DNA of 45,969 bases from Shewanella metallivivens (GCF_028750675.1 NZ_JAQQPZ010000010.1:43064-89032), one strand, 5' to 3'. Counted from the stretch's first letter, positions 29,665 to 39,565 are shown. A program made the numbers and translations. Notes: generated from the sequence alone by a model not told the origin.

Positions 29665-31953
29665 ATGAAACCATTTTATGACAAAACACCTTTATATTAT
29701 GGGGTATTAACACAATGGTTAGTCTTATTATTACTTATAACCTTATCCCTTCAGGTTAATGCTCAAGAGTATTTAGTCGCATCACCCACACAATACCAAC
29801 AAGCATTAAAACAGTTACAACCAGGCGATAAAATCATCTTAAAAAATGGTATTTGGCAAGATTTTGAAATCGAGTTTACAGCGACCGGCAGAGCGGATGC
29901 ACTGATCGAGCTAACAGCACAAACTAAAGGTGAAGTGATTTTATCTGGCCAATCAAATTTAACATTAGCCGGAGAGTATTTAAAAGTTTCCGGTTTAGTT
30001 TTTAAAGACGGCTTTACACCAAGTAATGAAGTTATTTCCTTTAAAAAAAGCGATAAAGAGGTCGCTAACCACTCACGAGTGACCGAAGTCGTAATCGATA
30101 ATTACAACAACCCAGACCGCCACATTTCAGATAATTGGATTGGTTTGTATGGTCAGCACAACCGCTTAGATCACAATCATTTTGCCGCTAAACGCAATGC
30201 CGGTGTAACCTTAGCCGTTCGCCTAGAAGGTGAGCATAACCAACAAAATCAACATAGTATTGACCATAATTATTTTGGCCCTCGTCCTATTTTAGGATCT
30301 AACGGCGGCGAAACCATTAGAATAGGCACCAGCCATCATTCATTATCAGACTCATTAACCGTAATAGAAAATAACTATTTTGATCGCTGTGACGGTGAAG
30401 TCGAAATTATTTCGGTTAAATCTGGTAAAAACCGCATACAAAACAATTTGTTTTATCAGTCTAGGGGCACGCTAACCCTAAGACACGGCAACGGCAATAT
30501 CATCGACAGCAATGTATTTTTAGGCAACGGCGTTGAACATACCGGTGGGATAAGGATTATTAACCGGGATCAAGTTGTCACGAACAACTATCTTGAAGGG
30601 CTAACTGGCACTCGATTTGGCAGCGGTTTTACGATGATGAATGGCGTGCCAAACTCACCCATAAATCGTTATCATCAAGTGGTTAATGCCAATGTTCACC
30701 ACAACAGCTTTATTAACCTTGACCACATAGAGCTGGCAGCCGGCAGTGATAGCGAACGCTCAGCTGCCCCCAAAGACAGCACGATCACTCAAAACCTATT
30801 TATCAACCCACAGTCGCCATTGGCTTATCATGATGACATAAGCGGTTTACGCTTTAGCGACAACATCACGAACTTTGCCAGCAAGGACTTAAACCCAATC
30901 ATAAAAAAAGGCATGAGCACCCACAATATCACTATGGCTCGTGCAGCAAATGGCTTGTTATACCCAAGTGATGTCAAGCTTGCCCAGTATGGTGCCAGTA
31001 GCGCATTGCTCCCCATAACAAAACAGCAAACGGGTACTACTTGGTATCCCAAATCTGAGATTAGCGTGGCCTTCCAATCTGGCAACACTATCAGCGTTAA
31101 CGCCAAAGCCAGTGAATTAGAACATGCGGTAACAGCATCACAACCTGGCGACACATTATTACTTAACGATGGCCAATATAACATCGACACGATACTGGCC
31201 ATTGATAAAACCCTCACGCTGAAAGCACTAAATAAGCATCAAGCGGTTGTCAGTTTTAAGCACTCTAGCCTGTTTGAAATCCAAAATAACGGTAATTTAC
31301 AACTTGACGGCTTACGTATAACTGGCATAAACAGCCCAAATGCAAACGGTAACAGTGTTATCAGAACCCGCTCAACAGGCATGTTAACTAACTACCGTTT
31401 TGAGATGATAAATAGCATTATTGAGCAGCTCAATACTCACCATCAATTCCACTTTTTCGACTCCGGTAAACGTGCATTTGCTGATGAAATAACCATCACT
31501 CATAACTTATTTAGCCACATATCCGGCGATCTATTTCGCTTAGATAAAGAAACCGACGATAAAGGTATCTACAACGCGGAATACCTTACTCTGAGCCATA
31601 ATCAATTTGAACATATTCAAGGCACTGTCGCATCAGTATATCGCGGCGGCAGCGACGAAAGTACTTTTGGACCGCATGTGCTGGTTAAGCATAACCAGTT
31701 TAATGATGTTGCCATGGGAAAAAATAATTTGTCTGGCGCGCTGTTAAAGCTGCATGGGGTACAAGTGAGCCAAATAGATAACAACCACTTTAGCGACAGC
31801 GCGGCAATAATCATTGAGCACACTGTCGGTGAACCCAAAACGCGTATCGCTAACAATCAACTCAACAACAGCGCCCCCCCTCAAGTTAATGAGCTAGTCG
31901 CCACGGGTAAGCACACGGCAAACATTAACAACAATAAAGTGCAAACAAAATGA
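29665..31953 (+). CDS. PL6 family alginate lyase (chondroitinase-B-like)
   Basis: A 762-residue exported lyase that cleaves alginate by beta-elimination, giving 4-deoxy-4,5-unsaturated ends. Signal peptide about 1-34 (LLLLITLSLQVNAQ); then a right-handed parallel beta-helix (about 36-440) and a second one (about 470-760), the two-domain form known from AlyGC. The active site keeps the spacing I recall for AlyGC: N213, E245 and E247 for calcium, K252 (VEIISVKSGKN) as base and R273 (TLRHGNGN) as acid. GAGAG precedes the ATG. Its stop overlaps the PL17 start by 4 bases. Poly-M or poly-G preference, and endo or exo action, cannot be told. Confidence 0.92.
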   Translation: MKPFYDKTPLYYGVLTQWLVLLLLITLSLQVNAQEYLVASPTQYQQALKQLQPGDKIILKNGIWQDFEIEFTATGRADALIELTAQTKGEVILSGQSNLTLAGEYLKVSGLVFKDGFTPSNEVISFKKSDKEVANHSRVTEVVIDNYNNPDRHISDNWIGLYGQHNRLDHNHFAAKRNAGVTLAVRLEGEHNQQNQHSIDHNYFGPRPILGSNGGETIRIGTSHHSLSDSLTVIENNYFDRCDGEVEIISVKSGKNRIQNNLFYQSRGTLTLRHGNGNIIDSNVFLGNGVEHTGGIRIINRDQVVTNNYLEGLTGTRFGSGFTMMNGVPNSPINRYHQVVNANVHHNSFINLDHIELAAGSDSERSAAPKDSTITQNLFINPQSPLAYHDDISGLRFSDNITNFASKDLNPIIKKGMSTHNITMARAANGLLYPSDVKLAQYGASSALLPITKQQTGTTWYPKSEISVAFQSGNTISVNAKASELEHAVTASQPGDTLLLNDGQYNIDTILAIDKTLTLKALNKHQAVVSFKHSSLFEIQNNGNLQLDGLRITGINSPNANGNSVIRTRSTGMLTNYRFEMINSIIEQLNTHHQFHFFDSGKRAFADEITITHNLFSHISGDLFRLDKETDDKGIYNAEYLTLSHNQFEHIQGTVASVYRGGSDESTFGPHVLVKHNQFNDVAMGKNNLSGALLKLHGVQVSQIDNNHFSDSAAIIIEHTVGEPKTRIANNQLNNSAPPQVNELVATGKHTANINNNKVQTK

Positions 31954-34238
31954 ATAAACTCGCTTTCAAACAACAATTAATACCCAAAAATAGTCGAAGG
32001 ATGCATTATTTTGGCGCCGTATTACTCGCCATGATCCTCACTCTATTGAGTATCCATTTAACCGCCAATGCTGCAACACATCCCAATCTTGTGATTAATC
32101 AACAAGACGTCGCGGCCATGCAGCAGGCGATTACCGAGCCGGGCGCATTTCGACATGCATTTGAGGTGAAGCTTAAACAAGTTGATATCGGTCTTAGTCA
32201 ACCTATTGAGGTGCCATTACCTCAAGATAGTGGTGGAGGTTATACCCACGAAAAACACAAAAGCAATTATCAGCAAATGTATGACACCGGCATTATTTAT
32301 CAACTCACTGGCGAGAAAAAATATGCCGAATATGTAAAAAATATGCTGTTGCAATACGCCGCACTCTACCCCGAATTACCTGTACACCCCAAACGTAAAA
32401 ACAGCAACGCGGGCAAACTGTTTTGGCAAGGCCTTAACGAAGCCGTTTGGTTAGTGCATACCATTCAGGCTTACGACTTTATTTACTCGGCGCTAACGCC
32501 CGCCGAGCGCAACACAATCGAAACAGGGGCAATTATCCCCGTTGCATTATTTTTGTCGGAGCAATCACCACATACCTTCAACAAAGTACATAACCATGGC
32601 ACCTGGGCCACCGCAGCCGTGGGTATGACAGGATACGTACTTAACAAGCCCTTGTGGGTAGAACGTGCTTTATATGACCTTGACCTCGCTAAAAATGGCG
32701 GCTTTATGCGCCAGCTAGACGAGTTGTTTTCACCTGATGGTTATTACAACGAAGGGCCTTATTATCAACGCTATGCGTTAATGCCATTTGTTACGTTTGC
32801 CAAAGCCATTGAACAAAATGAACCACAACGCAAAATTTTTGAGTATCGAGACGGCATTCTGCTTAATGCGATAAATACCACAGTATCGTTGAGTTACAAT
32901 AAATTACTGTTCCCATTAAACGACGCCATTAAAAGTAAAGGTATCGATACCGTCGAACTAGTCAATGGTGCTGCGATAGCATATGGCTTAAACGGCGACC
33001 CGCGTTTACTCGATATAGCCAAACAACAAAACACGATTTTACTCACCGGTGACGGCCTTAAAGTCGCACAAGGTTTAGACAAACAACAGCAACAACCTTT
33101 TGCCTTTAATTCTGGGTTATATCGGGATGGCAAACGAGGTGACGAAGGTGCACTCGTGGTTATGCGTAATGGCAAACCAACCGACCAAACCTTAGTCTAC
33201 AAAGCCACGGCGCAAGGTTTAGGCCATGGCCATTTTGATAAACTCACTTGGCAGTTTTACGATCAAGGAAATGAAATCGTCTCCGATTATGGCGCAGCCC
33301 GATTTTTGAATATTGAAGCTAAGTCTGGCGGCGGGTATTTACCTGAAAACACCAGCTGGGCTAAGCAAACGATTGCCCACAATACGTTAGTGGTCGATGA
33401 AACAAGCCACTTTAATGGCAAAGTAAAGCAAGCCAATGAACATCACCCTACAATCCACTTTTACGAGCAGCAACAAAACTTAACCCTTGCTTCGGCCTCG
33501 ATTGACAGCGCTTACGATGATGTTGCCTTTAAACGCACTTTTGCACTGATTAATATTCCACAACGCGAGGCTGTCATAACTGTCGACATACTCAAGGTTA
33601 CTGCGAGCCAACCTCATCAATACGATCTGCCAGTGCATTATCAAGGGCAGTTGATAGACACCAACTTTGACCGTGAAGCATCGCTCACACAACTGTCAAC
33701 TCTGGGCAGCGCTAATGGCTATCAACACTTATGGTTGTTAGCAACCGCTAACTTAGCCCAAGACAACCCTAACGATACACTCGCAAGAGTCACCTGGTTA
33801 AATGACAATGGTCGTTTTTATAGCCATAGCACGTTAGTCAGCACTAACGGCAAGCATCAACAAATGTTGTTTACTCAGTTAGGTGCAAACGACCCCAATA
33901 TGAACTTACGCCAACAGCCGGCGTTTATTTATCGGGTGGAAGCCAGCAATCACACTTTTGTTAGCGTGCTTGAACCACATGGCGAATACAACCCAGCAAA
34001 AGAGTTCACTCTAGGCGCCACCAGCAACATAGCCGCCTTAACTCACCATCAACAAGCAGAGTTATCAGCTGTTCATATCCGCTTTACTGACGGTGAACAA
34101 TATCTATTGGCAATAAACCATAGCGAGCAAGCATTAACCGAACAACCCCGAAGTGTCATCAACATTAATGGTGTGCAGTACCCGTTTAATGGCCGTGCCC
34201 AACTTTTAGGGCCGCTCAACACTGACTCATTTGATTAA
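31950..34238 (+). CDS. PL17 family oligoalginate lyase
   Basis: A 762-residue exo-type lyase that takes unsaturated monouronate (DEH) off alginate oligomers. It has an N-terminal signal or anchor (about 18-42, YFGAVLLAMILTLLSIHLTA), an alpha/alpha-barrel (about 45-380) and a C-terminal heparinase II/III-like beta-sandwich (about 400-740). Residues match the characterised Alg17c: N215 and H216 in VHNHGTWATA and Y272 in NEGPYYQRY, with the same 56-residue gap between His and Tyr. His residues in GLGHGHFDKLTW fit the zinc site. It overlaps the PL6 stop (ATGA) and so is translationally coupled; the long N-terminal stretch before the hydrophobic part leaves the start slightly uncertain. Confidence 0.92.
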   Translation: MNKLAFKQQLIPKNSRRMHYFGAVLLAMILTLLSIHLTANAATHPNLVINQQDVAAMQQAITEPGAFRHAFEVKLKQVDIGLSQPIEVPLPQDSGGGYTHEKHKSNYQQMYDTGIIYQLTGEKKYAEYVKNMLLQYAALYPELPVHPKRKNSNAGKLFWQGLNEAVWLVHTIQAYDFIYSALTPAERNTIETGAIIPVALFLSEQSPHTFNKVHNHGTWATAAVGMTGYVLNKPLWVERALYDLDLAKNGGFMRQLDELFSPDGYYNEGPYYQRYALMPFVTFAKAIEQNEPQRKIFEYRDGILLNAINTTVSLSYNKLLFPLNDAIKSKGIDTVELVNGAAIAYGLNGDPRLLDIAKQQNTILLTGDGLKVAQGLDKQQQQPFAFNSGLYRDGKRGDEGALVVMRNGKPTDQTLVYKATAQGLGHGHFDKLTWQFYDQGNEIVSDYGAARFLNIEAKSGGGYLPENTSWAKQTIAHNTLVVDETSHFNGKVKQANEHHPTIHFYEQQQNLTLASASIDSAYDDVAFKRTFALINIPQREAVITVDILKVTASQPHQYDLPVHYQGQLIDTNFDREASLTQLSTLGSANGYQHLWLLATANLAQDNPNDTLARVTWLNDNGRFYSHSTLVSTNGKHQQMLFTQLGANDPNMNLRQQPAFIYRVEASNHTFVSVLEPHGEYNPAKEFTLGATSNIAALTHHQQAELSAVHIRFTDGEQYLLAINHSEQALTEQPRSVININGVQYPFNGRAQLLGPLNTDSFD

Positions 34239-34273
34239 GCAACATTTTAAAACAAAATTAGGAGCAACATACA

Positions 34274-34621
34274 ATGAAACAGAATCAACATTTTGGCTTT
34301 GGCAATAAAACAGAAATTCAAGACATTGGCGGCGGGTTAAAGCGTCAAATGTTGGGTTATAACCACGAACTAATGGCAGTAAAAATCTGGTTTGATAAAG
34401 GCGCAGAAGGTTATGTACATGCTCATCGCCACTCGCAAGTCTCATATGTTGTTGAAGGTGAGTTTCATGTCAATGTTGACGGTGTGATTCAAATACTCCA
34501 TGCCGGCGACAGCTTTTTTATTCCACCTCATGTTGAACATGGCGCGGTATGCCCAACCGGCGGAATTTTAATTGATACCTTTAGTCCGCCGCGTGAAGAC
34601 TTTGTTGAGGACTTAGCATGA
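34274..34621 (+). CDS. kdgF: KdgF-like cupin (unsaturated uronate ring opening)
   Basis: A 115-residue single cupin domain. Metal-binding residues lie in HAHRHSQ (H49, H51, Q55) and in IPPHVEHG (H86 or H89), as in KdgF proteins, which speed conversion of 4,5-unsaturated monouronates from pectin or alginate into the linear ketone form (DEH in the alginate case). AGGAG lies before the ATG. It sits 35 bases after PL17 and overlaps the MFS gene by 4 bases. No signal peptide, so it acts in the cytoplasm, implying that the unsaturated monomer itself is imported. Confidence 0.87.
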   Translation: MKQNQHFGFGNKTEIQDIGGGLKRQMLGYNHELMAVKIWFDKGAEGYVHAHRHSQVSYVVEGEFHVNVDGVIQILHAGDSFFIPPHVEHGAVCPTGGILIDTFSPPREDFVEDLA

Positions 34622-35904
34622 AAAACAGCCCGTTTAAACTAAACCATTTGCGTTGGCTTGTGGTCAGTTTGGTTGCCCTAGCCACCGTAATTAATTACAT
34701 CGACCGCTCCGCCCTAGCCATTATGTGGCCGGGCATTGCCGAAGACCTAGGTTTAGACAAAAGTGATTATGCCAATATTATCACGGTGTTTATGATCTCT
34801 TACGCCATTGGCCAATCACTGTTTGGTAAAATATTTGATGCCATTGGTACACGCTTAGGCTTTTTACTGTCAATAGTAGTGTGGTCGGTGTCAATTGCAT
34901 TACACGCCATCGCAGCAACAGCAATGTCATTTGCCGTTTTTAGAGCCATTCTTGGTATCGGTGAAGCCGGTAACTGGCCCGGTGCGACCAAAGCTAATGC
35001 TGAATGGTTCCCAATTAAAGAGCGTGCACTTGCCCAAGGTATTTTTAACTCTGGCGCCTCGCTAGGGTCTATTATTGCCCCGCCACTGATCGCTTTTTTA
35101 TATGCATTTTTAGGCTGGCAAGCCACCTTTATCGTGATTGGTGCACTCGGTATTATCTGGATCATTCCATGGATGATCATTTACAAATCAGCACCTGATG
35201 CTCACCCATGGATCACTGAAACAGAACGCCAATATATTCTTAGCGGACAACAGTGTTCAACCGAAGAAAATCAAGCCAAAGAATACGTACCAACCACAGC
35301 GCAATTATTACGCCATCGTCAAACTTGGGGAGTGATTGCCGCACGTTTCTTTATCGACCCTATTTGGTGGTTATTTGTCGCTTGGCTACCATTGTATTTG
35401 AATGAAAAATTTGGGTTTGATGTCAAAGAAATTGGCGCATTTGCTTGGCTGCCCTATGTAGGCGCAGCAATAGGTGCATTGTTTGGCGGTTGGTTTAGCG
35501 GGCATTTATTAAGCCGAGGCTGGACAGTTAACAAAGCGCGTCGCAGTGCGATTGTATTAGGATGTCTAGTCATGTTGCCGGCACTGTTATTAACCTCGCA
35601 AGCTGCGACGCCTTGGTTAGCCATGGGGCTGATTGCCATTATTTTATTTGGTTTTCAAACCGCCATTGGTAACGTACAAACCTTACCGAGTGATTACTTT
35701 TCGGGGAAAACCGTCGGTACTTTAGCGGGTATTAGTGGCACATCGGCGGTGTTAAGTGTCATCATCACCATTCAATTAGTGCCAATGATGACTCAAGGCG
35801 GCGACTATACAGCCTTCTTTATTTTGGGTGCAGCACTTGTCCCCTTGGCATTAATATCGTTATGGCTAGGTGGAAAAATAGAACCGGTAAAACCTAAGTT
35901 ATAA
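34618..35904 (+). CDS. MFS sugar-acid transporter (hexuronate/DEH type)
   Basis: A 428-residue carrier with twelve membrane helices from the anion:cation symporter branch (ExuT, GudP). The first helix ends NYIDRSALAIMWPGIAEDLG, a hallmark of that branch, followed by the cytoplasmic GTRLGF loop and EAGNWPGATKANAEWFP (family-like). The ATG overlaps the kdgF stop; GAGGAC lies upstream. As the last gene of the operon it most likely takes up DEH or its mono-uronate kin with protons. A terminator follows directly. Confidence 0.9.
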   Translation: MKNSPFKLNHLRWLVVSLVALATVINYIDRSALAIMWPGIAEDLGLDKSDYANIITVFMISYAIGQSLFGKIFDAIGTRLGFLLSIVVWSVSIALHAIAATAMSFAVFRAILGIGEAGNWPGATKANAEWFPIKERALAQGIFNSGASLGSIIAPPLIAFLYAFLGWQATFIVIGALGIIWIIPWMIIYKSAPDAHPWITETERQYILSGQQCSTEENQAKEYVPTTAQLLRHRQTWGVIAARFFIDPIWWLFVAWLPLYLNEKFGFDVKEIGAFAWLPYVGAAIGALFGGWFSGHLLSRGWTVNKARRSAIVLGCLVMLPALLLTSQAATPWLAMGLIAIILFGFQTAIGNVQTLPSDYFSGKTVGTLAGISGTSAVLSVIITIQLVPMMTQGGDYTAFFILGAALVPLALISLWLGGKIEPVKPKL

Positions 35905-35920
35905 TATCTACTTGATCGGT

Positions 35921-35958
35921 AAAAAAGCTTGCTAACCTTACCTTAGCAGGCTTTTTTT
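35921..35958 (+). terminator. Terminator of the alginate operon
   Basis: AAAAAAGC, one mismatch, TGCTAA pairs with TTAGCA, one mismatch, GCTTTTTTT; the loop is CCTTACC. It lies 17 bases after the MFS stop. Confidence 0.88.
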
Positions 35959-36044
35959 GTTTATATACCCATTAATTAGCATGCTTACAAGCAACCCAGT
36001 ACTATGATGCTCAGTTGAGAAAAAACCAATAAGAAGAGACGAAA

Positions 36045-36818
36045 ATGGACTACTTAGCAATCAATAAACACGCATGGGATCAACGCACTAAAATTCACCT
36101 AGACTCATCATTTTATAACTTACAGGCTTTTGTTGATGGCAAGTCATCTTTAAATCCCATTGAACTTGCACAAGTAGGCCATGTAAAAAATAAAAGCCTG
36201 TTGCACCTGCAATGTCACTTTGGTCAAGACAGCTTATCGTGGGCCAGGCTTGGCGCAAAAGTCACTGGGATAGACTTATCAACTGAGTCTATCGCCACTG
36301 CTCAGCAGCTAGCAAACCAGCTACAGCTCGATGCTAACTTTATCAACAGCGACATCTACCAGTTTGGGCAAGACAACACCATACAATATGACATTGTTTT
36401 TACCTCATATGGCGTACTTGCTTGGTTACCCGACTTAAGCCGCTGGGCACAAACCATTGCCGGCGCATTACGTCCTGGCGGTGAATTTCATTTAGTGGAG
36501 TTTCATCCGTTTAATGATGTGTTGTGTGGTTATGGATACTTTGCACAGACACAACCTGATATAGAAGATGAAGTGACCTACACCGAAAACCACAATAACC
36601 AAACCGAAACGGTCGCCACATGGCCGCATCCGATAAGCGAAGTGATTAATGCACTTACACAAGCAGGATTAACTATCGCATCATTAAACGAACACCCATA
36701 CAGCCCTTACAATTGTTTTGAGGGGCTAGAATATATAAAAAATAAAGGGTATCGATTACAGCACAAAGGCCATAACATTCCATTAGTGTATTCGGTCAAA
36801 GCCATTAAAGTGTTATAA
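36045..36818 (+). CDS. Class I SAM-dependent methyltransferase
   Basis: A 257-residue Rossmann-fold methyltransferase. The SAM site reads LHLQCHFGQDSLSWARLGAK followed by VTGIDLSTESIATA (motif I and the acidic motif II), and DIVFTSYGVLAWLPDLSRW is motif IV. The C-terminal part, EFHLVEFHPF, VATWPHPISEVINAL and TIASLNEHPYSPYN, fits a group annotated as small-molecule or tellurite-like methyltransferases; the substrate is unknown. AGAAGAG precedes the ATG. It overlaps the 3' end of the convergent hydroxylase by 6 bases. Confidence 0.85.
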   Translation: MDYLAINKHAWDQRTKIHLDSSFYNLQAFVDGKSSLNPIELAQVGHVKNKSLLHLQCHFGQDSLSWARLGAKVTGIDLSTESIATAQQLANQLQLDANFINSDIYQFGQDNTIQYDIVFTSYGVLAWLPDLSRWAQTIAGALRPGGEFHLVEFHPFNDVLCGYGYFAQTQPDIEDEVTYTENHNNQTETVATWPHPISEVINALTQAGLTIASLNEHPYSPYNCFEGLEYIKNKGYRLQHKGHNIPLVYSVKAIKVL

Positions 36819-37715
36819 CCTCTGTTGTGAATCTGACGCTGTCGATACCGGTTGGTGAGTCGCTGGCGGCGCAAACAATGTGTTAAAGCGCTGTGCCAGC
36901 GTTAACTCAGGTCGACTCACATCGCGCCACATGTCACGCCATTCGCTAAACGTTACCACCAAGGGATTAAAACTGTTCACCGGTTTTGTTATGCCGTATT
37001 GCACTGTTTCATTTTCTGGCTCAAACGTGCCAAACATTTTGTCCCAAATAATCAACACCCCGGCATAGTTTTTATCAATGTACTGTGGATTACGCCCATG
37101 GTGAACACGATGATGTGACGGCGTATTAAAAATCCACTCTAATGGGCCGAGCGACCTAATAGTTTGAGTATGAACAAAAAACTGTAATCCCAAGTTGAGC
37201 AATACCGCAAACACCACCCAGTTAGGGTCAAACCCAATGAGCACCAACGGGAGCCAAAAAAGCCACATTCCTGCCAGCGGGTACATCAAACTTTGTCTAA
37301 AAGCGGTACTGAAATTCATGCTTTCTGAGCTGTGATGCACCACATGGGCAGCCCACATCCAACGAATGCGGTGGCTTGCACGATGAAACCAGTAATAGCA
37401 AAAATCTTGTGCAATCAGTAATAAGCCAAATGTGAATAACGTCATGTCGATATCAAACCAGCGCCAACCAAAAAAATGCAGATAGATTTTAGCAATCAAT
37501 AAGCCAGCAATAATGTCAGCCCCCTGATGCATTCCCGCCAACACAAAGTTGCACACTACTTCGGCTGGGTGATATTGAGCACTTGTTGGTAAACGCTTCG
37601 CACGCGCACCAAACCACCACTCCAAAACAATACAAATGAAAAACAGTGGTGCTAAGGCCAGCAATAGCCACTCTGGGTGGGTAATCAGTAAATCCATGTC
37701 CATATGATTTTCCAT
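36813..37715 (-). CDS. Sterol desaturase/fatty acid hydroxylase family protein
   Basis: A 300-residue membrane protein with the diiron histidine clusters of the fatty acid hydroxylase superfamily: HRASHR, HVVHHSSE and HHRVHHGRN, plus several hydrophobic segments (about 10-32, 50-75, 85-110, 150-185). Such enzymes hydroxylate or desaturate lipids using oxygen. Bacterial members of this type have unknown substrates. The first three candidate starts (37715, 37703, 37697) all lie within seven codons; GGAAAA favours 37703. It is followed, on the same strand and upstream, by a DUF2804 gene 34 bases away, so the two may be co-transcribed. Confidence 0.85.
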   Translation of the reverse strand: MENHMDMDLLITHPEWLLLALAPLFFICIVLEWWFGARAKRLPTSAQYHPAEVVCNFVLAGMHQGADIIAGLLIAKIYLHFFGWRWFDIDMTLFTFGLLLIAQDFCYYWFHRASHRIRWMWAAHVVHHSSESMNFSTAFRQSLMYPLAGMWLFWLPLVLIGFDPNWVVFAVLLNLGLQFFVHTQTIRSLGPLEWIFNTPSHHRVHHGRNPQYIDKNYAGVLIIWDKMFGTFEPENETVQYGITKPVNSFNPLVVTFSEWRDMWRDVSRPELTLAQRFNTLFAPPATHQPVSTASDSQQRL

Positions 37716-37749
37716 TTGTTATTGTGTGTTACAGCTAAACACTAGCTCA

Positions 37750-38775
37750 TTACCATTTGGCAAAATGATCTTCTGTAAGCCCAAGCTGATTATGTAGACG
37801 ATATTGATTGCCATTGTTGTCGCTTATTACACCGCTAAAAAAGCCAATGTATTGCCTAAAGTTATTCTTAAGCCAAAATAAGTTCAGTTTTTCACTGCGC
37901 TGATTAAGCGGCCTAAAATACAAATCAACTTGACCGTCGTTGGTAGTGATATGCCAAATATCTTGTTGTGAGTGTCGATTAAACTCAAACTGCGCGCTGC
38001 CCAATAAGTGCCGCTCACCGTTTATCCACATCACATTTTCAGTGCTACCAGTTTCATTGACTCCCGCGGCTAAATTAAGCCCAATAATCCCGGCATCGGT
38101 TTGGGCGTTAATCGATGCCCAGCGCCAACTCGTTTCGCGGCGCATAAAACCTGCTGAAAAATCATACCCTGCTAGCGCGTACTGTAAAGGTTGCGGTTCA
38201 TGATTAATGGTTAATTGGCCACTGACGGACAAACCATTGTGCTTTTGCGTATAAGTCCAGCCATTATAACCGGTTGGAGTGCATAGGCTTATAGGCAAGC
38301 TTAGAGGCGCGGACTGCAAGCGTAAATTAGCCTGAATATGTGCTAAATGTATATCGACTTGCCATTGGCCATCTACAATATCGATAGTGACGCCTTTACG
38401 CTGACGACCTATTTGCGCCCGACCTTGTTTGGGCGACAGACTAACCTGACAGCCTAAACCTAACGGGGTGAGCCACTGGGTTTGAGTCAATTTATTGGTT
38501 TTTATTTCGTATAAATAACAAAAACCATTTGCGACATAACGAATATCTGCCACCGCAAACGCCACAATATAATGCGGTGTTACTATGCTCGCAAACTGGA
38601 ATTGTTTATAGGCAAAATGCTTCGCAAGTGCGGATGCTTGCACGTCCATCTCATTGTAAAATTTAAACTGTTTAACGTTGAGTGAATCGACCATACCATC
38701 AAAAACACCAAACACGGGCTGCCCATCTGAATGTATTAATTGCGGTGGAGCTAACTGCGGTTGCACATGTTGCAT
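37750..38775 (-). CDS. DUF2804 family protein
   Basis: A 341-residue soluble protein of the DUF2804 family, which has no known function. The sequence shows beta-rich repeats with W and G positions such as VDIVDGQWQVDIHLAHIQAN-like strands, the central PTGYNGWTYTQKHNG, SWRWASINAQ and the GLNLAAGVNETGSTEN segment. Family members look like lipocalin-type or AttH-like sandwich folds that bind hydrophobic ligands, but that is inference. AGGAC 6-7 bases upstream chooses the ATG at 38775 over one nine codons earlier. Its nearness to the hydroxylase gene suggests a shared lipid-related task. Confidence 0.8.
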   Translation of the reverse strand: MQHVQPQLAPPQLIHSDGQPVFGVFDGMVDSLNVKQFKFYNEMDVQASALAKHFAYKQFQFASIVTPHYIVAFAVADIRYVANGFCYLYEIKTNKLTQTQWLTPLGLGCQVSLSPKQGRAQIGRQRKGVTIDIVDGQWQVDIHLAHIQANLRLQSAPLSLPISLCTPTGYNGWTYTQKHNGLSVSGQLTINHEPQPLQYALAGYDFSAGFMRRETSWRWASINAQTDAGIIGLNLAAGVNETGSTENVMWINGERHLLGSAQFEFNRHSQQDIWHITTNDGQVDLYFRPLNQRSEKLNLFWLKNNFRQYIGFFSGVISDNNGNQYRLHNQLGLTEDHFAKW

Positions 38776-38995
38776 TTGGAGTCCTGTGTTGTAGATCATC
38801 AACGAAATAGCCTCTAACCAAATTAAACTGTATTCGTTAGCGCTTCAAGTCAACTTTGAGACTCCCGCGCGTCCAACTGCGAAAAACGGCTTGAGTTGGT
38901 CCGTAACAGAATTGCATTAACGATGCGCTATTGCGCTGGAATGGTGAACAATTTCTGGTATCCTTTACTTACCTTTAGCTCAAAATAGTTACCAC

Positions 38996-39565
38996 ATGAA
39001 GTCATTTTTACCGATTTTACTATCATCACTATTACTCACGGCTTGTGCCAGTTATGAGCCGACTCACGTTGGTCTTAATCCAACGCTTGGTGCGATCAAC
39101 TTGCAAACCGAATTAGACTTCCCTGTAAAAGTTGAAACCATTGATACAAGAGAAGCCAGCTTTGTAGTGAGGTTCAATGATCCTGATACAACGCCAAGAT
39201 TGGTCAGTACAAGCGAACCAGTGCGCCAACAATTAGACAAATTATTTCGCGATGGGATGATTAGAGCGGGCTATATGGTTGACCCAGCGGCATCAACTTC
39301 AGTGCAATTTCAGCTTAATTATTTGCTTGCCGATGTCACAGATACCACCTTTAGCTTTGAGTCTAATACCAGACTAGTCATTAATGTACTGGCCAAAAAT
39401 GCCCAGCAGCAACTGACAAAATCATATAACGCTAATGGTTACCTTAAAGGCCCGTTAAGCCCTGACTTTGCCACACTTGAGCTCGACATTAATCAATTAA
39501 TCGACAAACTCACCACAGAAATTCTTAATGATGAAGAACTACATCAATTTATTCAGCGTAAATAA
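38996..39565 (+). CDS. yajG: YajG family lipoprotein
   Basis: A 189-residue outer- or inner-membrane lipoprotein. The lipobox LTAC puts the acylated cysteine at residue 17, followed by ASYEPTH; the lack of Asp at +2 suggests export to the outer membrane. The mature part has one domain with ETIDTREASFVV-like strands and VRQQLDKLF, as in YajG. Function unknown. In E. coli yajG lies just before ampG; here a cyclophilin and an unknown gene are between them, so the neighbourhood is partly kept. Confidence 0.85.
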   Translation: MKSFLPILLSSLLLTACASYEPTHVGLNPTLGAINLQTELDFPVKVETIDTREASFVVRFNDPDTTPRLVSTSEPVRQQLDKLFRDGMIRAGYMVDPAASTSVQFQLNYLLADVTDTTFSFESNTRLVINVLAKNAQQQLTKSYNANGYLKGPLSPDFATLELDINQLIDKLTTEILNDEELHQFIQRK

